Source of the DNA: an uncultured Planctomycetaceae bacterium | GTDB lineage: Bacteria; Planctomycetota; Planctomycetia; Pirellulales; Pirellulaceae | DNA: 8,448 nucleotides | Direction: 5' to 3' | Assembly (NCBI GenBank): GCA_937967755.1 | Contig: CALBTA010000601.1 | Location: 1-8,448 of the forward strand | Part shown: positions 1 to 5,191 of the stretch, piece by piece | Layout of the letters: each line of letters starts with the position of its first letter | How positions within the stretch are numbered: the first letter of the stretch is position 1 | Made by a program: the position numbers and the translations under genes | Notes under the pieces: generated by a model | The model's database searches: none | What the model was told of the DNA's origin: nothing | The model's input: only the letters and a program-made list of their open reading frames with translations

Positions 1-380
1 TAAGACTTCGCGTCGAGTTGGAAACGCCATAGCGCTAATCCCAGCCTTAATCGACGTTTATGGTCCAAAAAGACTTGGAGCGTGTAGGAATTCCTTACAG
101 GAATGAGCATGGTGTGGCCGACTTCCACGCCGCAGGCCGACACACCCACATTACGGAACTCCTACGCAATGGAGCAAGCGTCGCCGAAGCGAAGGAGTTG
201 GCAAGGCACTCCGACGTCCGTATGACAATGCGATACACTCACATTGGGATTGATGATCAGGCGCGTGCCTTGTCGGCGCTTCCAAGCCCCTGTCAGGATA
301 TTGTCAGTAAACGGCGCGGCTTTGATACTCGCCACGATGCACCTGATGGCAGTATTTGTCACGACAGGGATGCGGGCAAG

Positions 381-410
381 AAAAGCAAAAGCCCCCGTGA
401 AAACGGGGGT
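381..410 (-). terminator. Intrinsic terminator of the tRNA-Ser gene
   Basis: A perfect 7-bp GC-rich stem (392-398 with 403-409, plus a G-T pair at 391/410) closes a GAAA tetraloop. Read on the minus strand it is followed by CTTTTGCTTTT (381-391). It lies about 50 nt past the tRNA 3' end, on the same strand, so it most likely ends the tRNA transcript. It falls inside the plus-strand recombinase frame. Confidence 0.65.
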
Positions 411-461
411 AATGTCGCCAGGGAACGGTTGTTAACGCCGCCTGACACACAAGATGAAAAG

Positions 462-544
462 CGGAGGGCACGGGACTCGAACCCGCAACCCCATAAGGGG
501 CAATTGATTTCGAATCAACCTCCTCACCAATTCGGATACCCTCC
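462..544 (-). tRNA. tRNA-Ser(CGA)
   Basis: Type II tRNA with a long variable arm. Seen directly on the minus strand: acceptor strands GGAGGGT and GCCCTCC with discriminator G73 (typical of serine tRNAs), a D-arm with GG in the loop, an anticodon loop TTCGAAA with CGA at 510-512, a variable stem GCCCC/GGGG closed by TTAT, and a T-arm with TTCGAGT. CCA is not encoded: the sequence after the discriminator is CTTTTC. The anticodon CGA decodes UCG. One oddity: only one nucleotide, not two, separates a full 7-bp acceptor from a 3-bp TCC/GGA D-stem, so the molecule is one nucleotide short of the usual layout. Next to it lies a recombinase remnant, which suggests that this gene served as an integration site. 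Confidence 0.93.
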
Positions 545-554
545 GGGGACTTCT

Positions 555-583
555 ATCTTTACCGAGCTTGGGGATCGGGGCAA
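555..583 (-). promoter_or_regulatory. Possible sigma-70 promoter of tRNA-Ser
   Basis: On the minus strand TTGCCC (578-583) and AAAGAT (555-560) are separated by 17 nt. The predicted start lies a few bases before the tRNA 5' end. The match to consensus is only moderate; position is the main support. Confidence 0.35.
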
Positions 584-879
584 GGCTGGATTTGCTCCGT
601 AGCCTTGTCGGCAAACAGTTCTTGCCGCCTCAGATTGAGCGATCTGTATCGATTCCGCGGTTGGAATCAAGCAGATTGTGATGCGTGCGATGCCGTGGCC
701 TTGGTCCATTCCCGCTTCGTTTGTTCTGTACGGGTTGTCGCGATTGCTCGCGCCGTGAGGTGAGAATCTCGCTGGCTGCTGATTCCCAACCGAGCCAGCC
801 GATACTGTTATTGGCCACGGATGGTCCCCTAGATGAAGCCGGCGAAGGTTGCGCCGCCCCTCACTTCAGGACTATCCGC

Positions 880-1170
880 ATGGCGAAAAAAGATACCTAC
901 CGCGTGGTCACGCGCGGCAAAGACGGCAGCATGCAGACGAAAGACTTCGATACGTGCGAGCCGCTTCTCAAGTCGCACACGCAAATCGGCGTGGACGATT
1001 GCAGCACTGATCTGGCCCTGCGGGGAATGCCCGTCTTTAAAGGCCTCATCGGCCCGATCCCCGAAGGCAAGTCGATCGTGCGTTATGAATCGCCCGATGT
1101 CTTCGAAACGCTCACCAAGGAATGGGGTGCTGAAGGAAAGAAGCGCCGCCGACGTTCGCGCACCAGCTAA
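880..1170 (+). CDS. Small hypothetical protein, 96 aa
   Basis: I do not recognise a named family. The frame is open further upstream (to 685), but the upstream part looks like translated non-coding sequence. The ATG at 880 begins a typical-looking soluble protein, MAKKDTYRVVTRG. It is mixed alpha/beta in character with no signal peptide or membrane segment, and ends in a strongly basic tail, KKRRRRSRTS, that could contact nucleic acid (inference only). It has one Cys in FDTCEPL and one in VDDCSTD. The Shine-Dalgarno is weak (AGG about 9 nt before the start). The stop codon TAA is directly followed by the TCA that is the reverse-strand stop of the next gene, so the two converge with no gap and no terminator between them. 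It is probably expressed alone, since the upstream neighbour is a tRNA on the other strand. Confidence 0.72.
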   Translation: MAKKDTYRVVTRGKDGSMQTKDFDTCEPLLKSHTQIGVDDCSTDLALRGMPVFKGLIGPIPEGKSIVRYESPDVFETLTKEWGAEGKKRRRRSRTS

Positions 1171-2148
1171 TCAATACTGGCCGATATCCGCTGGCGAACC
1201 GTCGTTCCGGCTGCCGAAACGGCGATGCACCTCCGGGTCAATATTAAAGCTGACCATGTGCACCGAACCGTCGCACATCACCACTTGAAATCCTGCCGAG
1301 TGGGCGCTGCCCATCAATTGGGAACTGTTGAAACCCGGTGTGTCGCGCCGCGGCGAGTGGTTCAAGTGCGTGTTACGGAAGTTGTCGTTGTCATATCCGA
1401 CGTATAGATTTTCGTTGTCCGCCGCGGCTGTGCCTGTCGTGTACCGATCCGGGTCGAGGTACTTTTCGCCAATCAAATAGGTATTGCTCGCCCCGTCGCG
1501 TACGTGAGCTAGATTGACTTCACTCCGTTCAAACGAAATGCCGTCGGTCGAGGCATTGTGCCAACCGCCGTAGGCCGGGTCGTCGCCCTGGGCCAAACTT
1601 CCGGGGCCGGAAAAATGTTCGTTGGAAGATTGCGAACCGCAATTGATGGCGTAGTCAGTTCGCCCGGAAACCGGAATGGTCATTGACGTGCTGCTCGCCG
1701 TGCGGTAGTTCGCAGTGTGGCTATCGGGGTACGCGATTGACCGCCGCCGCGACGGGCAGTTGAAGATCGAAACCGGCGTTTGCCCCCGCTGAATGATAGC
1801 GGCGGTGCGCGAAGCCGCATCGGGCGCGTTCAGTCCCATGTCGCGTAGGTTTTGCTGTTCGACGAACGCAAGCATGTTGAAGGTCCACCCGCCTGGTTGT
1901 TCCTTGCCGCTGCCGCGTTCCGGTTCACCCACCCAATACCAACCCCACCCGCCCGACGGGTAGTACTCATACTGCGTGTGGTGGGCGATTGAACCCAAGC
2001 CGAGTTGTTTGAGGTGGTTCTGGCACTGGGCCACGCGCGCCGCCTCGCGCGCACTCTGCACAGCGGGCAGCAACAGCGCGACAAGAATTCCGATGATGGT
2101 AATCACCACCAGCAATTCAACGAGGGTAAAGCCGTTGCGAACTTTCAT
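1171..2148 (-). CDS. DUF1559 family protein with prepilin-type N-terminus (copy 1, 325 aa)
   Basis: The N-terminus is a class III signal: a short basic leader, then Gly6|Phe7-Thr-Leu-Val-Glu11 and a hydrophobic helix to about residue 28, as in type IV pilins and type II secretion pseudopilins. Gly at -1 and Glu at +5 are what prepilin peptidase requires. The rest is the DUF1559 domain, ending in the family's H-x9-DG signature: His283, nine residues, Asp293-Gly294, within MCDGSVH. The length is usual for the family. DUF1559 proteins occur in large numbers per planctomycete genome and their role is unknown; a surface-fibre or secretion role is inferred from the pilin-like start. No Shine-Dalgarno is seen before the ATG at 2146-2148, which sits inside the 12-bp palindrome CTTTCATGAAAG. 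It lies downstream of, and is paralogous to, the gene at 2351-3319. The two stay close through the [15 protein letters not shown] region and in the C-terminal IDPEVHRR stretch. Confidence 0.93.
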   Translation of the reverse strand: MKVRNGFTLVELLVVITIIGILVALLLPAVQSAREAARVAQCQNHLKQLGLGSIAHHTQYEYYPSGGWGWYWVGEPERGSGKEQPGGWTFNMLAFVEQQNLRDMGLNAPDAASRTAAIIQRGQTPVSIFNCPSRRRSIAYPDSHTANYRTASSTSMTIPVSGRTDYAINCGSQSSNEHFSGPGSLAQGDDPAYGGWHNASTDGISFERSEVNLAHVRDGASNTYLIGEKYLDPDRYTTGTAAADNENLYVGYDNDNFRNTHLNHSPRRDTPGFNSSQLMGSAHSAGFQVVMCDGSVHMVSFNIDPEVHRRFGSRNDGSPADIGQY

Positions 2149-2210
2149 GAAAGAAGCCCGTGGGGAGAGCCGCGTGCGGGTGTCAACAGAAAAGCGAATG
2201 CTTTCACTAA

Positions 2211-2239
2211 TTTCTAACCGACACCTTGATGGAAATCAA
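2211..2239 (-). promoter_or_regulatory. Weak candidate promoter for DUF1559 copy 1
   Basis: On the minus strand TTGATT (2234-2239) and TAGAAA (2211-2216) are 17 nt apart, each 4/6 to the sigma-70 consensus. This would give a leader of about 55 nt. Sequence match and position are the only support. Confidence 0.25.
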
Positions 2240-2272
2240 CCAAGAATTGCTGACCGCTACTTTGTTGTAGGG

Positions 2273-2325
2273 CGGGCACTCTTGCCCGGCCCGCAGCGCC
2301 GGCCCACAACGGGCCGGAGTGCCCG
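2273..2325. repeat. Nested inverted repeat between the DUF1559 genes
   Basis: Outer arms CGGGCACT (2273-2280) and AGTGCCCG (2318-2325) pair perfectly. An inner hairpin, CCGGCCC (2299-2305) with GGGCCGG (2311-2317), has an ACAAC loop. The left arm can alternatively form CGGGCA-CTCT-TGCCCG (2273-2288). It lies just after the stop of the upstream DUF1559 gene, but on that strand no T-run follows, so it is not a plain terminator. On the plus strand TTTT follows (2326-2329). The GC-rich palindromic form resembles dispersed intergenic repeats of planctomycetes; copy number cannot be judged here. Confidence 0.55.
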
Positions 2326-2350
2326 TTTTACTGGGATGACCCAATGTGCT

Positions 2351-3319
2351 TCAGAGCGTACCGACATCAACCGGTTCACCATCGGCCCGGTTGCTTAACC
2401 GGCGATGCACGTCGGGGTCGATGCTGAAACTAATGGTATGCACCGAACCATCGCACATCACGAAGTTCACACCTGCGGAGTGCGCGCTGCCGAAGCATTG
2501 CCAACACTCGGTTCCGGGCTGTTCGCGGCGCGGTTTGTACGAAGGGTGGCCCCAACGCAGATTGTCCCAATCGTGGCCCTGGTACAAGCTGCCGTTGTCC
2601 GCTCCGTTGCTGCCGGTGGCGTACTGATCAGGGTTCAGGTGCTTCTCGCCCACCCAATAGGTTCCCGATTCTCCGTCGCGCACATGCGCAGGGCGCACTT
2701 CGCTCGCCACGTGGGTAACGCCGGTATGGTTGTAGGCCCAGCCGGGAATGGTTGGCGCGGTCGCGCCCGGTCCGGGGCCGCCATAGGTTTGTACCACTTC
2801 TCCGCCGTTGGCCGCGTAATCGGTCTTCGCCGTTCCGCTGGTTGGAAAGTCGGTGTTGTAGGCCTCTGGGTACCAACTGACGGACGGGTATATCTTCGGC
2901 TGCCGCCGGCTGGGGCAGTGGAAAGTTGAAACGACACCTTGCTGCACCTTGACCAGTTCCGTCTTCAACGCCGGATCGGTCATGCCCAGGCCTGTGCTGT
3001 GCAAGTTAATTTGCTCGATGAACGGCAGCGTGTTGTAAGCCCAACCGCCCGGTTGTTCTTTGCCGACACCGCGGTTCGGGTCACCTATCCACTTGTACCC
3101 CCAGCCGCTGGAAGGGTAGTGCCCGTGCGCGGCGACGTGGCTTTTCGCTCCCACGCCTAGCTGCCGCAGGTTGTTCTTGCACTGGGCCATCCGCGCCGCC
3201 TCACGCGCGCTCTGCACTGCTGGCAACAACAACGAAACAAGAATGCCAATGATGGCGATGACCACCAGCAACTCAACCAGCGTAAATGCACGCCGTGCAC
3301 TGCCAGATTTGTATGACAT
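2351..3319 (-). CDS. DUF1559 family protein with prepilin-type N-terminus (copy 2, 322 aa)
   Basis: Same architecture as its neighbour: basic leader, prepilin motif Ala11|Phe12-Thr-Leu-Val-Glu16, hydrophobic helix to about residue 33, DUF1559 domain and C-terminal H-x9-DG signature (His280, Asp290-Gly291). The residue before the predicted cleavage site is Ala, not the usual Gly, which may slow or change processing by prepilin peptidase. I start at the ATG at 3317-3319 because a GAGG Shine-Dalgarno lies about 6 nt before it and the leader length is normal. The frame is open to 3376 but the added residues are not leader-like. The copy 1 start is about 200 nt past this stop, so co-transcription is possible but not shown. 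A TATATT -10-like hexamer (3356-3361, minus strand) would give a leader of about 30 nt, without a good -35. Family assignment is sure; cellular role is unknown. Confidence 0.93.
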   Translation of the reverse strand: MSYKSGSARRAFTLVELLVVIAIIGILVSLLLPAVQSAREAARMAQCKNNLRQLGVGAKSHVAAHGHYPSSGWGYKWIGDPNRGVGKEQPGGWAYNTLPFIEQINLHSTGLGMTDPALKTELVKVQQGVVSTFHCPSRRQPKIYPSVSWYPEAYNTDFPTSGTAKTDYAANGGEVVQTYGGPGPGATAPTIPGWAYNHTGVTHVASEVRPAHVRDGESGTYWVGEKHLNPDQYATGSNGADNGSLYQGHDWDNLRWGHPSYKPRREQPGTECWQCFGSAHSAGVNFVMCDGSVHTISFSIDPDVHRRLSNRADGEPVDVGTL

Positions 3320-3410
3320 GGTTGCCTCGCGAGTGATAGCTGGTGAGCAGTTCCGAATATAGAAGGCTCGATGCAAGGCACGGCTCCACCATGAATACGG
3401 GAACCCGGAT

Positions 3411-3508
3411 GTGTAAATGCCTGTGAACCTTTGCGCTAACCTGTAAAGGTAAGTTTACACCTTCGGGACTGCAAAGGCGACCGGTTTCTGTGGTAAAGCG
3501 TTTTACAG
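3411..3508. promoter_or_regulatory. Cluster of TGTAAA/TTTACA half-sites in the divergent control region
   Basis: Four half-sites occur within about 100 nt: TGTAAA at 3412-3417 and 3442-3447, and TTTACA at 3454-3459 and 3502-3507. The middle two form a perfect dyad TGTAAA-N6-TTTACA (3442-3459). The outer GTGTAAA (3411-3417) also pairs with TTTACAC (3454-3460), and ACCTTT (3427-3432) with AAAGGT (3445-3450). The last half-site belongs to a CG-centred palindrome, GTAAAGCGTTTTAC (3493-3506), symmetric at 12 of 14 positions. Such dyads are typical regulator binding sites; the regulator is unknown. The region lies between the minus-strand DUF1559 gene and the plus-strand PEP-CTERM gene. Confidence 0.45.
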
Positions 3509-3535
3509 TTGGGAGTTACCTGAAATCTAAAGCTG

Positions 3536-3550
3536 TGGCACAAGAAATGC
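3536..3550 (+). promoter_or_regulatory. Candidate sigma-54 (RpoN) promoter for the PEP-CTERM gene
   Basis: TGGCAC (3536-3541) matches the -24 element exactly. ATGC (3547-3550) matches three of four positions of the -12 TTGC. The invariant GG and GC pairs are 12 nt apart, the required phase. The start would be near 3562, giving a leader of about 200 nt. The TGTAAA dyad and the CG-centred palindrome lie about 105-120 and 55-70 nt before that start, where enhancer-binding proteins usually bind. Single-site matches arise by chance, so this is a prediction. Confidence 0.42.
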
Positions 3551-3765
3551 GTTCTTCAACTCAAGGAACGATTGTGCGATCCCGCTGGGACGATGCATGG
3601 TGGAGTTTTTCGAAATCGAGCACCTTTTATCTTGACGTGACAACCACCCGAGTTGGGCGATGGCTTGTGGCCTTTGCTTTAACCGGGGCGTTTTTGTGCT
3701 GGACCGGTCGCTAGCGCGGCAGGCCAATGAAGTTACCACACCTCTTTCTGGGAGAACTCAAAGCA

Positions 3766-4428
3766 ATGAAGAAAATGAATCTGCGCATCATGGCCGCGGC
3801 ACTTGCGGTCACTCTGGTTGCAACGGCGAGCGCGTTGGCGAACCCGATCTCTGGCGTGTCGGCGATTCGGATTACCGACAACGATGGAAACTGGTTCTAT
3901 CAAGAAGAAGTGAACATTTACAACCTTGCCGGTACTGATGTTGCCTCTCTCAGTTTCGGATCGACCACAACGCTGAACTTTCCTGGCACCTCATTCGGCT
4001 CTACACCGACTGGCGTGATCGATGACATCATCGGAAACTGTTGCGGCACCGGAACACACGGCAACGTGGCCGCTTCGGCCGGGCAGTTCATAGAAATAAA
4101 CTTGCCCTCGCCCCAAGTCATTGACGCTGTCAATTTCCCCATCGAGATTCACAACCGCCAAGATGGCTGCTGCCCAGACCGCGTAGAGAACATTGATATT
4201 GAATTCCTGGATGAACTCAACAATCCAATTGCCGTGCTCGATGCTAATGGAGATTTCACTGATGTTTTTTCGTTGAACGGGCCTGGCAGCTTCGACACGA
4301 CTTTTGGTCCCGGCGGAGGCACGATAAGCATCGTCGGAACACCGGAACCAGCAAGCGTTGCGATTTGGTCGCTGATGGCGTTGGCGCTAGGCGGGTACGG
4401 CTACGCCCGAGTGCGCCGGCGGAAGTAG
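3766..4428 (+). CDS. PEP-CTERM exported protein with discoidin/F-lectin-like region (220 aa)
   Basis: Secreted protein anchored or processed by the exosortase system. Starting at ATG 3766, residues 1-25 form a signal peptide: basic MKKMNLR, hydrophobic core, and likely cleavage ALA|NP. The C-terminal 29 residues are a PEP-CTERM tail: TPEPAS at 192-197, a hydrophobic helix, and basic RVRRRK at the end. The mature part resembles the F5/8 type C (discoidin/galactose-binding) fold. NRQDGCCPDR (130-139) resembles the NR-x-DCC-x-x-R signature of F-type lectins with one extra residue, after a THGN segment and FIEINLPSP. A second CC pair occurs at 92-93. Sugar binding is inferred. GGGAG (3750-3754) is an acceptable but distant ribosome site; an in-frame ATG at 3727 is possible but would lengthen the signal n-region oddly. 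No exosortase gene is in view. No strong terminator follows; AATGG/CCATT near 4470 is weak. Confidence 0.9.
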   Translation: MKKMNLRIMAAALAVTLVATASALANPISGVSAIRITDNDGNWFYQEEVNIYNLAGTDVASLSFGSTTTLNFPGTSFGSTPTGVIDDIIGNCCGTGTHGNVAASAGQFIEINLPSPQVIDAVNFPIEIHNRQDGCCPDRVENIDIEFLDELNNPIAVLDANGDFTDVFSLNGPGSFDTTFGPGGGTISIVGTPEPASVAIWSLMALALGGYGYARVRRRK

Positions 4429-4623
4429 TCGGGTATTCGCCAAAGTAGTCCCTGACGATCTGAAGTGCCAATGGTTTGCCCATTTTGACAATAGTGAAGG
4501 GCAGGAAGCCCGCGATCAACGTGCGTTCAAATGGGCGAGTGATTCGTGCCTCCGGTCGTCACGGAGTGCTGACCTCCTTTGGAAAAAGTTTTGGAATTCT
4601 GGTCAGAACAGTGTACCAATCGC

Positions 4624-4651
4624 TTGACAGCGAGGTGGAAATGTGTATACT
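4624..4651 (+). promoter_or_regulatory. Near-consensus sigma-70 promoter without a recognised gene
   Basis: TTGACA (4624-4629) is a perfect -35, followed after 16 nt by TATACT (4646-4651), 5/6 to the -10 consensus. The expected start is near 4658, which is itself the A of an ATG. About 90 nt upstream is an interrupted dyad, GGTC-N2-CAC-N3-GTG-N2-GACC (4554-4574). Apart from this dyad I see nothing definite in the stretch from the end of the PEP-CTERM gene to this promoter. Confidence 0.5.
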
Positions 4652-4669
4652 ATACGGATGAATGGGTAT

Positions 4670-4730
4670 GGCGGTCTTGTTGGGCCGTCCCAATGGGGTG
4701 CGTATCGTTCGACGGCCTTGGAAGACCGTC
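4670..4730 (+). repeat. Long inverted repeat directly downstream of the orphan promoter
   Basis: A 9-bp stem (4670-4678 with 4722-4730, one G-T pair) and an 8-bp stem (4682-4689 with 4711-4718, one G-T pair) are joined by a 3x3 internal loop and closed by a 21-nt loop. The right arm, GACGGCCTTGGAAGACCGTC (4711-4730), is also a near-palindrome on its own. It could be a small structured RNA or a dispersed palindromic element. Two short frames run through it: 4658-4738 (26 codons, ATG at the predicted transcription start) and 4662-4811 (49 codons). Neither looks like a known protein. Confidence 0.5.
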
Positions 4731-4741
4731 TTACTTGATTG

Positions 4742-4784
4742 CCCTCACCCCGGCCCTCTCCCACAAGGAGAGGGAGAAAAGGGG
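4742..4784. repeat. CCCTCACCCC-type palindromic repeat
   Basis: CCCTCTCC (4754-4761) and GGAGAGGG (4767-4774) form a perfect 8-bp stem with loop CACAA. It is flanked by CCCTCACCCC on the left and GAAAAGGGG on the right, where CCCC and GGGG can extend the pairing. From general knowledge this is the widespread intergenic repeat whose frames read as PHPGPLPQGEG or LTPALSHKERE in many bacteria. It is not followed by a T-run on either strand. Confidence 0.7.
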
Positions 4785-4789
4785 AAGCA

Positions 4790-5026
4790 TTCAGCACGGC
4801 CCTTGATGTGACGGGGGCTTGCTGAAAGTTGGGCGTGGCGATGAGCGTGGCGGAATGACGTAAGTAGTTGTCAGTTCAGTAGTTGGCGAATTCGCCACCG
4901 CATTGAACAAGGGCCAACATTCAGCAGTTGCCACCGCCGAGTGCTGAAAGGGGTGAATGACGTAAAGACAATGGCGGCAAGGGGTTGCTGCCACTGGGAC
5001 AACGGCGTGCTGAATGGGATGCTGAA
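4790..5026. repeat. Degenerate TGCTGAA repeat region
   Basis: TGCTGAA occurs on the plus strand at 4820, 4942, 5008 and 5020, and as TTCAGCA at 4790 and 4920: six copies in 237 bp. GAATGACGTAA occurs twice (4853-4863 and 4955-4965), GCGTGGCG occurs twice (starting at 4833 and 4845), and TGGCGAATTCGCCA (4884-4897) is a perfect 14-bp palindrome. I see no credible gene; a 121-codon minus-strand frame here is repeat-derived. It looks like a decayed array of short repeats. Confidence 0.55.
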
Positions 5027-5076
5027 TTCGGTCAGCCAGGTTTTCGACGGTGGCTGGAAGCCCCTGCTTCGTTGAT

Positions 5077-5191
5077 TTTTTCAACACGCGCGTTGCACAA
5101 AGACGTGCAACGCGCAGCGCTTTTGGGGCCCCCTGGGGACCGTCAAAGTGTTGCACATAAGACTTTAATGCGCAGCGCGCGTGTTGAAAAA
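5077..5191. repeat. 115-bp inverted-repeat element overlapping the ligase 3' end
   Basis: The left arm, TTTTTCAACACGCGCGTTGC (5077-5096), and the reverse complement of the right arm (5172-5191) agree at 19 of 20 positions. Inside are a perfect 11-bp hairpin, GCGCGTTGCAC (5088-5098) with GTGCAACGCGC (5105-5115), and an imperfect 28-nt direct repeat (5093-5120 and 5151-5178, 20 identical without gaps). It resembles a small non-autonomous palindromic element. No transposase and no clear target duplication are seen. Confidence 0.6.

Larger units (their letters stand above)
60..602 (+). pseudogene. Tyrosine recombinase (phage-type integrase), C-terminal catalytic remnant
   Basis: The first 75 or so residues match the C-terminal catalytic part of planctomycete tyrosine recombinases. 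Visible are a DFHAAGRHTH box with the second catalytic Arg at residue 27, an ELARHSD box with His50, and YTHIG with the nucleophilic Tyr59. The core-binding domain, the first catalytic Arg and the beta-hairpin Lys are absent. In-frame stops at 30-32 and 36-38 lie just upstream, so this is a truncated copy rather than a complete gene cut by the window edge; no clear upstream homology was seen in the other two frames. Residues beyond about 115 are unlikely to be real protein: they cover the tRNA terminator, and about 135-162 are an antisense reading of the tRNA (the ARDSNPQP string is typical of this). The position beside a tRNA 3' end fits an integrated element extending left, out of the window. 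Recombinase identity is sure; loss of function is inferred. Confidence 0.65.

Noticed and set aside
771..799. Hairpin GCTGGCT/AGCCAGC before the 96-aa gene
   Set aside because: The 7-bp stem with a 15-nt loop and no T-run or start-site context is too weak to call a regulatory element.
3661..3678. Second sigma-54-like site (TGGC...TTGC) nearer the PEP-CTERM gene
   Set aside because: The GG and GC pairs are 14 nt apart, two more than the required phase.
3490..3714. Plus-strand frame of 74 codons in the control region
   Set aside because: It starts at GTG inside the palindrome, has no Shine-Dalgarno, spans the predicted sigma-54 site and shows no family features; more likely leader and control DNA.
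4476..4661. Plus-strand frame of 61 codons
   Set aside because: TTG start, no ribosome site, ends in the -10 region of the orphan promoter; no protein-like conservation pattern visible.
4791..5156. Minus-strand frame of 121 codons
   Set aside because: Its sequence is made of repeat-derived strings (IQHPIQHAV, PFQHSAV) from the TGCTGAA region and the inverted-repeat element; no known domain.
4790..5191. CRISPR array
   Set aside because: Repeats are short, in both orientations and irregularly spaced; no regular repeat-spacer units and no cas genes.
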